From positions 1-6,858 of the forward strand of contig USJP01000086.1 of the NCBI GenBank assembly GCA_900555105.1: 6,858 bases of DNA. Reading direction: 5' to 3'. Positions 1 to 6,071 of the stretch are shown one piece after another (the stretch's first letter is position 1; each line of letters starts with the position of its first letter). A model generated the notes under the pieces. That model was not told where the DNA came from. It saw nothing but the letters and a program-made list of their open reading frames with translations, and ran no database searches. The translations under genes and the position numbers were made by a program. Source of the stretch: an uncultured Coriobacteriaceae bacterium (GTDB lineage: Bacteria > Actinomycetota > Coriobacteriia > Coriobacteriales > UMGS124).

Positions 1-290
1 ACGGCGGGCATGCCAGCGTCGGAGACGAACGCCATACGCTCGCCGGCCATCATGCGGCGCACGAGCCCAGTCGCCTTCTCGGCGATGACGTTCTCGTCGC
101 AGCGCTCAAGCCTTGCCTCCACGCCCAGCGAGCTCAAAAGCTTGCCCGAGACGCGGGTGTCCTCGGCGAGCACGGTGTCGGCCTGGCGCAAGGCCTCAAG
201 CCCGCGGCTCGACAGATCGGCACGGTTGCCGATGGGGGTGCCTACGAGTGTGAGCGATCCTTTGGCCTCTTGCGATGCGCCGATTGTCAT
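1..290 (-). CDS. rsmI: 16S rRNA (cytidine-1402 2'-O)-methyltransferase RsmI, N-terminal part, cut by the window start
   Basis: RsmI methylates the 2'-hydroxyl of C1402 in the decoding centre of 16S rRNA using S-adenosylmethionine, and acts in the cytoplasm. Only the first 96 codons lie in the window; the C-terminal two thirds is missing. Visible family motifs are LVGTPIGN at residues 15-22 (the N-terminal strand and loop of the tetrapyrrole-methylase fold), AEDTR at 42-46 followed by KLL at 50-52, and SDAGMP at 90-95 (the family usually has SDAGTPG or a close variant). The ATG at 290 is chosen because GGAGG lies just upstream at 300-296 on the minus strand. The gene diverges from the hydrogenase operon and has no functional link to it. 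All 8 of its Glu codons are GAG. Identification from the three motifs is secure; the missing part cannot be judged. Confidence 0.93.
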   Translation of the reverse strand, partial: MTIGASQEAKGSLTLVGTPIGNRADLSSRGLEALRQADTVLAEDTRVSGKLLSSLGVEARLERCDENVIAEKATGLVRRMMAGERMAFVSDAGMPA

Positions 291-304
291 GCCGACCTCC
301 CGTT

Positions 305-316
305 GCCCTGCAGGGC
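305..316. repeat. Perfect 12-bp palindrome in the rsmI leader
   Basis: GCCCTGCAGGGC reads identically on both strands. It lies 5 bp upstream of the rsmI ribosome-binding site (296-300), so it would be in the rsmI 5' leader. It could be a protein-binding site or form a short hairpin (4-bp stem, TGCA loop) beside the Shine-Dalgarno sequence. No known operator is recognised. Confidence 0.4.
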
Positions 317-347
317 TGCTCAGAACGCGTTTCCTTTCACGCCCCAC

Positions 348-376
348 ATTCTACCGTCGGGCATGCCCGTTTGCCC
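348..376 (-). promoter_or_regulatory. Candidate rsmI promoter
   Basis: On the minus strand TAGAAT (353-348) matches the -10 consensus at 5 of 6 positions and lies about 58 bp before the rsmI start codon. At the usual 17-bp spacing the -35 position (376-371) reads GGGCAA, a poor match, so recognition would rest mainly on the -10 box. The spacer contains the palindrome at 358-369, which is where a repressor could block polymerase. Confidence 0.35.
358..369. repeat. Perfect 12-bp palindrome in the divergent intergenic region
   Basis: CGGGCATGCCCG is a perfect palindrome centred between 363 and 364. It falls in the spacer of the candidate rsmI promoter and about 95 bp upstream of the candidate hydrogenase promoter. 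It is directly followed by two copies of TTTGCCCGCC. No known regulator site is recognised; an operator is possible. Confidence 0.4.
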
Positions 377-391
377 GCCGCTTTGCCCGCC
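370..391. repeat. Two tandem copies of TTTGCCCGCC
   Basis: TTTGCCCGCC occurs at 370-379 and again at 382-391, one helical turn apart (12 bp start to start). It may be a direct-repeat binding site in the shared rsmI/ech upstream region, or a chance duplication in GC-rich DNA. Confidence 0.3.
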
Positions 392-437
392 TGCCGACAA
401 ATAACGGCAACGTCGGGAGGGTCACAGCACCCACACA

Positions 438-464
438 TTGCAGACGGCTAACTCGTGATATTAC
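438..464 (+). promoter_or_regulatory. Candidate promoter of the ech operon (extended -10)
   Basis: TTGCAG at 438-443 resembles a -35 box. TATTAC at 459-464 resembles a -10 box and is preceded by TG at 456-457 in the extended -10 arrangement. The spacer is 15 bp, shorter than ideal; the TG element could compensate. Transcription would start near 471, leaving a leader of about 55 nt before the GTG at 525. The 8-bp palindrome TTACGTAA (461-468) overlaps the -10 region. This is the most A/T-rich patch between rsmI and echA. The assignment is weak. Confidence 0.3.
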
Positions 465-513
465 GTAAAGGCAGACGAGACTCTTCCCGTCAGCTTGAAG
501 GATCTATTCGAGA

Positions 514-520
514 GTGGAGG
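514..520 (+). promoter_or_regulatory. Ribosome-binding site that fixes the echA start
   Basis: GTGGAGG contains a perfect GGAGG (516-520) four bases before the GTG at 525. The in-frame TTG at 495 has no such site upstream. The site therefore favours GTG 525 as the start of echA, shortening the protein by 10 residues. Confidence 0.75.
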
Positions 521-524
521 CAAC

Positions 525-2519
525 GTGGGTATCATCGGCCTGCTCATCCTCATCCCGCTGGTGGCGGCAGTTCTTTGCCTGCTGGCCCCGGGACGCAGGG
601 TGCGCGAGGCGGTCGTGTACGTTTCGGCCGCCGTCATCATCATCGCCAGCATCACCCTGGCAAGTGCCCATCTCAGGGGCGCGGGCACGTACTACAGGGA
701 TAGCATGCCGTGGCTCGATTGGGTGTGCTTCGCCATCGACCTGCTGCTCTGCGCCTACGTTGCCTGGCGTGCTATCAACGCCCGCCGCATGGGCGTGCTG
801 GCGCTCGCATGCATCCAGGCCATTGCGGTGTGCGTGCTTGAGTTCGGCGTTGCGCACAGCGTGCACGTGCTGCGTCCGGTCTACAGCGACACGCTCAGCT
901 CCATCATGGTGCTCATCGTGGGCATCATCGGCAGCGGCATCATCGTGTACGCTTGCGGCTACATGCGTGACTTCCAGCATCATCAAGACGAGCTCGCCGC
1001 TCAGGGCAAGGAGTCTGCGCCCGATCGCCAACCTGTCTTCTTCGCGGTGATGTTCGCCTTCCTCTCCGCTATGTTCGGTCTCGTGCTCTTCAACAACCTG
1101 ATGTGGATGCTCACGATGTGGGAGGTCACCACCGTTTGCTCATTCTTCCTCATCGGCTACACCAAGACGGCGGAGGCCACGGCCAACTCGTTCCGTCAGA
1201 TCTGGATGAACATGCTCGGCGGTATCGCGTTCACGCTTGCCCTCATCTACATGGGCTCGCAGATGCACACCCTCGAGCTCAGCACCTTCGTGAGCCGCGG
1301 CGGCGCCTCTGCCAGCCTCGCCATGCTGCCGCTGGCCCTGCTCGCTTTTGCGGCGCTTACCAAGGCCGCCCAGATGCCTTTCCATACGTGGCTGCTCGGC
1401 GCCATGGTTGCGCCCACACCCACGAGTGCCCTTCTGCACTCCTCCACGATGGTCAAGGCCGGCGTCTTCCTGCTGATTCGCCTGTCGCCCCTCATGGGTA
1501 CCTACCTCGCCACGGGTGGCAACACGACCGTGCTCAACCCCGTGGGCATCTCCGTGATGCTCGTGGGCGCCACCACGTTCCTCGTGTGCTCGCTCATCGC
1601 CATCTCCCAGTCCAATGCCAAGCGCGTGCTGGCCTACTCCACGGTCGCCAACCTCGGCCTCATCGTCACCTGCGCTGGCATCGGCACGGCGGCGGCCGTG
1701 TGGGCTGGCGTGTTCCTGCTCATCTTCCACGCTGTGGCCAAGTCGCTGCTCTTCCTGTGCGTGGGCACCGCCGAGCACCACATTGGCTCCCGCGACATCG
1801 AGAGCATGGACGCGCTTGTCTCCCGCATGCCCAAGCTCGCATGCCTCATGGCGCTGGGCATCTGCGGCATGTTCGTCGCTCCCTTCGGTATGCTCATCTC
1901 CAAGTGGGCCGCCCTGGGCGCCTTCATCGACTCGGGCGTGCTTGTGCTCATCGTCATGATGGGCTTCGGCAGCGCTGCCACCTTCTTCTTCTGGGCCAAG
2001 TGGCTTGGCAAGATCCTGTGCAACGTTCAGGGTCAAGATAGCCTTGAGAGGGACGTCCACAAGAGCGAGTGGGCGGCACTTGCCGTCATGGCCTTCGGTG
2101 TGGTTGCCCTCGCCGTGGCTCTGCCCTATGTGAGCTCGACGATTGTGACTCCCTATGTCAGGCGTCTCGTGGGTGGCTCGATGCTGGCCCCCAGCATGTC
2201 CGACCTCACCATCATGGCTGTGAGCGCTGTCATCGTCGTGATCGTGCCGCTCATCGTGGCCTTGCGCGCCAAGAAGCGCTCTGCTGCGGTCGAGATGCCG
2301 CATCTGGGCGGCGTGGGCCTGTCGCAGACGAGCTTCGCCGGTGCCCTGGGCGGCGAGGTCTCCACGGCTCAGCGCGCCTGGTACATGGAGTCCATCTTCG
2401 ACGAGAAGCAGCTTTCTCGCATCGGTTCCATTGTCTGTATCCTCATCGCCTTGGCGGGCATCGCCTGCTCCCTGGGCCTCAGCTACGTCTTCATCAACCT
2501 CATGGGGAGCGTGATCTAA
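525..2519 (+). CDS. echA: Ech-type hydrogenase membrane subunit A (NuoL-like proton antiporter family)
   Basis: This is the large membrane subunit that couples electron transfer in the hydrogenase to H+ (or Na+) movement. From the GTG at 525 it has 664 residues and many hydrophobic segments. The antiporter core is recognisable: MWEVTT with E200 (the transmembrane-helix-5 glutamate of NuoL-like proteins), TKAAQMPFHTWL with K280, PTPTSALLHSSTMVKAG with H305 and K311, SNAKRVLAYST with K366, and FHAVAKSLLF with H402 and K406. These are the residues of the family's proton path. Further segments follow, ending in a hydrophobic stretch near residues 633-660. It is the first gene of the operon; its TAA abuts the ATG of echB. 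The HyfB/HycC, MrpD and NuoL families are close relatives, but the EchB-F neighbours decide the name. All 15 Glu codons are GAG. Confidence 0.93.
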   Translation: MGIIGLLILIPLVAAVLCLLAPGRRVREAVVYVSAAVIIIASITLASAHLRGAGTYYRDSMPWLDWVCFAIDLLLCAYVAWRAINARRMGVLALACIQAIAVCVLEFGVAHSVHVLRPVYSDTLSSIMVLIVGIIGSGIIVYACGYMRDFQHHQDELAAQGKESAPDRQPVFFAVMFAFLSAMFGLVLFNNLMWMLTMWEVTTVCSFFLIGYTKTAEATANSFRQIWMNMLGGIAFTLALIYMGSQMHTLELSTFVSRGGASASLAMLPLALLAFAALTKAAQMPFHTWLLGAMVAPTPTSALLHSSTMVKAGVFLLIRLSPLMGTYLATGGNTTVLNPVGISVMLVGATTFLVCSLIAISQSNAKRVLAYSTVANLGLIVTCAGIGTAAAVWAGVFLLIFHAVAKSLLFLCVGTAEHHIGSRDIESMDALVSRMPKLACLMALGICGMFVAPFGMLISKWAALGAFIDSGVLVLIVMMGFGSAATFFFWAKWLGKILCNVQGQDSLERDVHKSEWAALAVMAFGVVALAVALPYVSSTIVTPYVRRLVGGSMLAPSMSDLTIMAVSAVIVVIVPLIVALRAKKRSAAVEMPHLGGVGLSQTSFAGALGGEVSTAQRAWYMESIFDEKQLSRIGSIVCILIALAGIACSLGLSYVFINLMGSVI

Positions 2520-3422
2520 ATGGCCCTCACCATTGTGGCGGTGTGCGCCTTCATCATCTTGGCGCCCGTGCTGGGTTGCCTTCTGGCTGGCGCCGACCGC
2601 ATCATCACGGCCCGCATGCAGGGCAGGCGCGGCCCGGTTCTGCTGCAGCCCTATTACGATATGCGCAAGCTTCTTGAGAAGGACGCCAGCCGACTCGACC
2701 CTGTGATGACCTGCCTGGTCGTGTTGGCGCTTCTCGCCGCCATCGTCGCGGGCGCCGTTTTCTTCTGCGGCGGCAACTTCCTGCTGTGCGTCTTCCTCAT
2801 CACGCTGTCGAGCCTGTTCTTCATCCTGGCGTGCTACCTGTCGCCCTCTCCCGTGGCACAGACCGGCGCCCAGCGCGAGATCCTGCAGGTCATGTCCTAC
2901 GAGCCCATGGTGCTCTTCGTGGGCGTCGCGCTCTACCTCACCACCTCCGCCACTCAGGGCAAGGGTTCCTTCGATGTCTCCTCGCTCTTTGCCGGCGACG
3001 CCACCCTGGCCGTGTGCATGCCCCTCATCTTCCTGGGCTTGCTTTTCGTGCTTACCATCAAGCTGCGCAAGTCGCCCTTCGACCTCTCCATGGCGCACCA
3101 CGCTCACCAGGAGCTCGTCCGTGGCGCCACCACCGAGATGAGCGGCCGCGTGCTGGCCATCGTCGAGGTCACGCACTGGTACGAGAATGTGCTCTTCTTG
3201 GGCTGGGTCGGCATGTTCTTCATCAATGCCAACCCGCTGTCCATCCTGCTTGCTATCGTTGTCGTCGCTATCGTCTGGTTCATCGAGATCCTGATCGACA
3301 ACAACTTCGCCCGCGTCAAGTGGCAGGTCATGCTCAAGGGCGCCTGGGGCGTGGCGCTCGTGGCCAGCATCGTCAACTTCTCGCTGTTCTACTATCTGAG
3401 CAGCGGCGTCATCATCTTCTAG
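2520..3422 (+). CDS. echB: Ech-type hydrogenase membrane subunit B (NuoH/HycD family)
   Basis: The 300-residue integral membrane protein anchors the peripheral hydrogenase arm and forms the link between electron transfer and the ion-translocating EchA. Family signatures are RMQGRRGPVLLQPYYD at residues 32-47 followed by a lysine-rich turn, SYEP at 126-129, KSPFD at 184-188, QELVRG at 197-202 and TEMSG at 205-209. These loops face the peripheral subunits in complex I homologues. About eight hydrophobic segments alternate with them, starting with residues 3-23. The ATG directly follows the echA stop codon, so the two are probably translationally coupled. GGGGAG at 2504-2509, inside the end of echA, serves as ribosome-binding site. 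The length is normal for the family. All 8 Glu codons are GAG. Confidence 0.94.
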   Translation: MALTIVAVCAFIILAPVLGCLLAGADRIITARMQGRRGPVLLQPYYDMRKLLEKDASRLDPVMTCLVVLALLAAIVAGAVFFCGGNFLLCVFLITLSSLFFILACYLSPSPVAQTGAQREILQVMSYEPMVLFVGVALYLTTSATQGKGSFDVSSLFAGDATLAVCMPLIFLGLLFVLTIKLRKSPFDLSMAHHAHQELVRGATTEMSGRVLAIVEVTHWYENVLFLGWVGMFFINANPLSILLAIVVVAIVWFIEILIDNNFARVKWQVMLKGAWGVALVASIVNFSLFYYLSSGVIIF

Positions 3423-3432
3423 GAGGGGGCAC

Positions 3433-3876
3433 ATGTCTTTCGCAAGCAAGTCCCCGTGGCTCATCCACTACGACGGCGCAAGCTGCAACGGCTGCGACAT
3501 CGAGGTCCTGGCGTGTCTCACGCCTCTCTATGACGTGGAGCGCTTCGGAATCATCAACACGGGCAACCCCAAGCACGCTGATATCTTCCTGGTCACCGGC
3601 TCGGTCAACGAGCAGGCCGAGGGCGTCATCAAGCAGATTTACGAGCAGATGGTCGAGCCCAAGGTCGTTGTGGCCGTGGGCATTTGCGCCTGCTCGGGCG
3701 GCATTTTCCACGATTGTTACAACGTCATTGGCGGCGTGGACCAGGCGATTCCCGTCGATGTGTACGCTCCCGGGTGCGCGATTCGCCCCGAGACCCTCAT
3801 CGACGCGGGGGTAGAGGGCATTGGCGTGCTGGAAGAGAAGCGCGCGAAGCTTGCGGAAGCTCGAAAGGGGGCTTAA
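3433..3876 (+). CDS. echC: Ech-type hydrogenase small subunit C (NuoB-like, one [4Fe-4S] cluster)
   Basis: The 147-residue protein carries the proximal [4Fe-4S] cluster that passes electrons from EchF to the [NiFe] site in EchE. Predicted ligands are C18 and C21 in SCNGCD, C85 in VGICACSGG, and C115 in APGCAIRPE. This is the usual CxxC...GxC...PGC pattern of the [NiFe]-hydrogenase small-subunit core. It lacks the extra C-terminal cluster domain of uptake hydrogenases, as expected for group 4. C87 and C95 are additional cysteines close to the cluster. A perfect AGGAGG at 3421-3426 overlaps the echB stop and sets the ATG at 3433. Nine of 11 Glu codons are GAG; the two GAA codons (residues 134 and 142) both fall in the last 15 residues, where the codon style of the region changes. 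Confidence 0.94.
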   Translation: MSFASKSPWLIHYDGASCNGCDIEVLACLTPLYDVERFGIINTGNPKHADIFLVTGSVNEQAEGVIKQIYEQMVEPKVVVAVGICACSGGIFHDCYNVIGGVDQAIPVDVYAPGCAIRPETLIDAGVEGIGVLEEKRAKLAEARKGA

Positions 3877-3881
3877 GGGCA

Positions 3882-4517
3882 ATGCAAATGGCTCAGCATT
3901 TCGAAGACATTTCGATTGACGATATCCTCAGCGTCGCAGAGCGCGAGCATGAAGCGCATTCTCGTTTCGTGCAGGTGCTTTGCATTAATGGCGAAGAAGG
4001 CATCGATCTGGTGTATTCCTATCAAAAAACGGCCGATCGGGGCTATGCGGTGCATAACTATCGCGTGCATGGCGTGAAGCCCGAAACGCATATTCCTTCG
4101 GTTACGAAGTTCTACCTCGTTGCGTTTCCCTTTGAAAATGAGGCGCACGACCTGTTCGGCGTGCAGGTGGACGATATCACCATCGATTTCAAGGGCGGCT
4201 TCTACAAGGTCGCCATGGATAAGCCCATGACGGTTATTTCTCCCGCTCAGAAGGCGGCGCGTGAAAAGGCTGCGAAATTGGCCGCCGCAAAGGCCACCAA
4301 GGCTGCAAAGGCCGCTCAAGAGGCCGCCTCGAAAGCCGAAACTGCGGCGGGCGAGGGCGCCCGGGCCGCAGCTGCTATTGATTGGGAAGCCGAGCGCGCG
4401 AAGGTCGAGGCCAAGTGCGCGAATCTGCCCGAAGACAAAGCCGCGAAAGTGATGGCGGCATTTGAGGCGAAGGTGCGCGCCGCCCAAGGCGACGCGTCTG
4501 CGAAAGGCGGTGAGTAG
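3882..4517 (+). CDS. echD: Ech-type hydrogenase subunit D (NuoC-like) with a long Ala/Lys/Glu-rich C-terminal tail
   Basis: EchD is the small structural subunit of the peripheral arm, related to the NuoC (30-kDa) subunit of complex I. In this 211-residue protein the NuoC-like part is residues 1 to about 120. The best marker is PFENEAHDLFGV at 83-94, matching the ERExxDLFGI-type signature. Residues 121-211 are an extension not needed for the family core: an Ala/Lys/Glu-rich helical stretch (about 121-166), then DWEAERAKVEAK and an amphipathic region to the end. A related tail occurs on EchF. The start is ATG 3882, 5 bp after the echC stop, with an AAAGGGGG-like site at 3864-3871; ATG 3888 is an alternative, better spaced from AAGGG at 3875-3879. 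Glu codons are 9 GAG and 10 GAA, unlike echA-C. Confidence 0.87.
   Translation: MQMAQHFEDISIDDILSVAEREHEAHSRFVQVLCINGEEGIDLVYSYQKTADRGYAVHNYRVHGVKPETHIPSVTKFYLVAFPFENEAHDLFGVQVDDITIDFKGGFYKVAMDKPMTVISPAQKAAREKAAKLAAAKATKAAKAAQEAASKAETAAGEGARAAAAIDWEAERAKVEAKCANLPEDKAAKVMAAFEAKVRAAQGDASAKGGE
4305..4321 (+). repeat. 17-nt direct repeat, copy 1, in the echD tail
   Basis: GCAAAGGCCGCTCAAGA is identical to positions 6026-6042 in echF. It encodes part of the shared motif KAAKAAQEA. One mismatch follows, and then GCC matches again. A common origin of the two tails or parallel use of the same codons would both explain it. Confidence 0.7.
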
Positions 4518-4518
4518 C

Positions 4519-5607
4519 ATGGGCAAGGCGACCGTGATTCCTTTCGGCCCGCAGCACCCTGTGTTGCCCGAGCCTTTGCATTTGGACCTCGTGGTTGAAG
4601 ACGAGCACGTTATTGAGGCTATTCCGCAGATCGGCTTCGTGCATCGCGGATTGGAGAAGCTCGTCGAGACGCGCGACATCCACCAGTTCATCTATGTTGC
4701 AGAACGCATTTGCGGCATTTGCAGCTTCGGCCACTCGCTCGGTTATGCCGAGACCGTCGAATCGCTCATGGGCGTGGAAGTTCCCAGGCGCGCGCAGTAC
4801 CTGCGCGTGATTCTGCACGAGCTGTCCCGTGTGCATTCACACCTTTTGTGGCTGGGCCTCGCCGCCGACGCCTTCGGCTTCGAGAGCCTGTTCATGCATT
4901 GCTGGCGTTTGCGCGAGCGCGTGCTCGACATTTTCGAGGCCACCACGGGCGGCCGCGTGATTCTGTCGTACGTGCAAATCGGCGGAGTCGTGCGCGATAT
5001 TGATGCCGACACGCTTCGTTGGATTTGCGACAAGCTCGATTCCATCGAGGGCGAATATAAGGAAATCTGCGCGACCTTCCTGAAGGATTCCTCGGTGCGC
5101 AGCCGTTTGGACGGGGTTGGCTACCTGAGCCAGCAGCAGGCTTCCGAGCTGTGTATGGTCGGTCCGTTCGCTCGTGCGAGCAACGTGCCGTACGACTGCC
5201 GCGTTTTGGGCCATGGCGCCTATGGCGAGCTGAGCGATTTCACGCCCATCACGTCTACCGGCGGCGACTGCCTCGCCCGCGCCGAGGTGCGTTGCGCGGA
5301 AGTGAACCAATCTATCGCCATCGTCAAAGAGCTCGCCGCCAAAATCCCCAACGACGGCATCGGCGAGAAGAGCAAGCTCAAGCCTGCGGCTGGCGCCCAG
5401 GCGTGCAACGTGCTCGAGCAGCCTCGCGGCGAATGCTATTACTACGCGCTGGGCAACGGCACAGCAAACTTGGAACGCATGCGCATGCGCACGCCCACCA
5501 CGCAGAATCTTGCTGGCATGGTGAAAGCGCTCGAAGGGTGCGATTTGGCAGATGTTCCTAATATCATTTTGACGATCGACCCGTGTATCAGCTGTTCGGA
5601 AAGGTAG
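4519..5607 (+). CDS. echE: Ech-type [NiFe] hydrogenase large catalytic subunit E (NuoD-like)
   Basis: This subunit holds the Ni-Fe(CN)2CO site where protons are reduced to H2, or H2 is oxidised in reverse. The 362-residue protein has both ligand pairs: RICGIC with C65 and C68, and DPCISC with C356 and C359. All four Ni ligands are present, which separates it from the NuoD subunit of complex I, where they are lost. Other family marks are GPQHP at 10-14, HRGLEKL at 42-48, and HELSRVHSHLLW at 100-111. The chain ends CSER, three residues after the last ligand, so there is no C-terminal extension for a maturation protease. ATG 4519 is one base after the echD stop, and GGCGG/GGTGA at 4506-4513 is the ribosome-binding site. 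Insertion of Ni and Fe(CN)2CO should need HypA-F, which are not in the window. Confidence 0.96.
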   Translation: MGKATVIPFGPQHPVLPEPLHLDLVVEDEHVIEAIPQIGFVHRGLEKLVETRDIHQFIYVAERICGICSFGHSLGYAETVESLMGVEVPRRAQYLRVILHELSRVHSHLLWLGLAADAFGFESLFMHCWRLRERVLDIFEATTGGRVILSYVQIGGVVRDIDADTLRWICDKLDSIEGEYKEICATFLKDSSVRSRLDGVGYLSQQQASELCMVGPFARASNVPYDCRVLGHGAYGELSDFTPITSTGGDCLARAEVRCAEVNQSIAIVKELAAKIPNDGIGEKSKLKPAAGAQACNVLEQPRGECYYYALGNGTANLERMRMRTPTTQNLAGMVKALEGCDLADVPNIILTIDPCISCSER

Positions 5608-5611
5608 GGCA

Positions 5612-6064
5612 ATGGGAAGCTTCAAACTGGGGAAGATGACCCTGCGCTCGCTGTTCGGCAAACCTGAAACGGTCATGTACCCGCTCGAAAAACGCGACAT
5701 TCCCGCAGGCCATCGTGGCACGGTGGAAATCGACATGGCAAAGTGCATTCTGTGCGGTATTTGCGTGAAACGTTGTCCGTGCTCGGTCATCGAAGTCGAT
5801 AAGGCCGCCGGAACGTGGTCCATCAACCATTTCGGCTGCATTCAGTGCGACACGTGCGTGCGTGAATGTCCGAAGGGCGCGCTTTCCATGAGCATGGAAT
5901 TCCCGCACGTTGCGCCCGTGAAAACGCGCCAGGTCGAAAGCAAGCCTGAGCCTACGCCCGAAGAGCTTGCCGCTGAAGCTGCCAAGAAGGCCGAACGCGA
6001 GGCGCGCATCGCCGCCGCGAAGGCCGCAAAGGCCGCTCAAGAAGCCGAAAGCGCGAAGGAATAA
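5612..6064 (+). CDS. echF: Ech-type hydrogenase subunit F (2x[4Fe-4S] ferredoxin-like) with an Ala/Lys/Glu-rich tail
   Basis: EchF is the polyferredoxin-type subunit that exchanges electrons with soluble ferredoxin and feeds EchC. Two cluster motifs of the form CxxCxxCxxxCP are visible in the 150-residue protein: C45, C48, C51, C55 and C76, C79, C82, C86. C57, directly after the first CP, is an extra cysteine. The ferredoxin-like part ends near residue 105. Residues 108-150 form an Ala/Lys/Glu-rich tail (AAKKAEREARIAAAKAAKAA within it), probably one long charged helix, resembling the EchD tail. The ATG at 5612 is 4 bp after the echE stop, with GGAAAGG at 5598-5604 as ribosome-binding site. 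It is the last gene of the operon and is followed by a terminator hairpin. Glu codons are 13 GAA and 3 GAG, the opposite of echA-C. Confidence 0.93.
   Translation: MGSFKLGKMTLRSLFGKPETVMYPLEKRDIPAGHRGTVEIDMAKCILCGICVKRCPCSVIEVDKAAGTWSINHFGCIQCDTCVRECPKGALSMSMEFPHVAPVKTRQVESKPEPTPEELAAEAAKKAEREARIAAAKAAKAAQEAESAKE
6026..6042 (+). repeat. 17-nt direct repeat, copy 2, in the echF tail
   Basis: This copy is identical to 4305-4321 in echD and lies in the same reading register, encoding the same KAAKAAQEA motif. Confidence 0.7.
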
Positions 6065-6071
6065 CTCAAGC

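Noticed and set aside
10..468. A 152-codon plus-strand open frame at the left end.
   Set aside because: It lies antisense to rsmI, whose motifs and ribosome-binding site are clear, and its translation resembles no known family.
450..470. A possible CRP/FNR-type site (CGTGATATTACG) upstream of echA.
   Set aside because: The two halves match neither TGTGA-N6-TCACA nor TTGAT-N4-ATCAA well; it is better described as part of a weak extended -10 promoter.
495..524. A TTG start for echA ten codons upstream of the chosen start.
   Set aside because: There is no ribosome-binding site before the TTG, while GTG 525 has GGAGG four bases upstream and begins directly with the hydrophobic segment typical of the family.
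1140..3464. A 774-codon open frame on the minus strand opposite echA and echB.
   Set aside because: Its predicted product is rich in His, Asp, Glu, Gly and Arg with no recognisable domain. It is the expected shadow of GC-rich, strongly biased codons of two well-supported membrane proteins on the plus strand.
3684..3881. Upstream extension of the echD reading frame into echC.
   Set aside because: The extension overlaps most of echC, which is certain from its cluster ligands, and has an Arg/His-rich out-of-frame composition.
4462..4518. A 19-codon longer N-terminus for EchE.
   Set aside because: It overlaps the echD end and encodes an Arg-rich stretch unlike the family; ATG 4519 has a ribosome-binding site and directly precedes the conserved GPQHP region.
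525..6064. Reading the operon as part of respiratory complex I (nuo).
   Set aside because: All four Ni-binding cysteines are present in the NuoD-like subunit, and the gene set and order are those of an Ech hydrogenase, with no nuoA, J, K, M, N, E, F or G.
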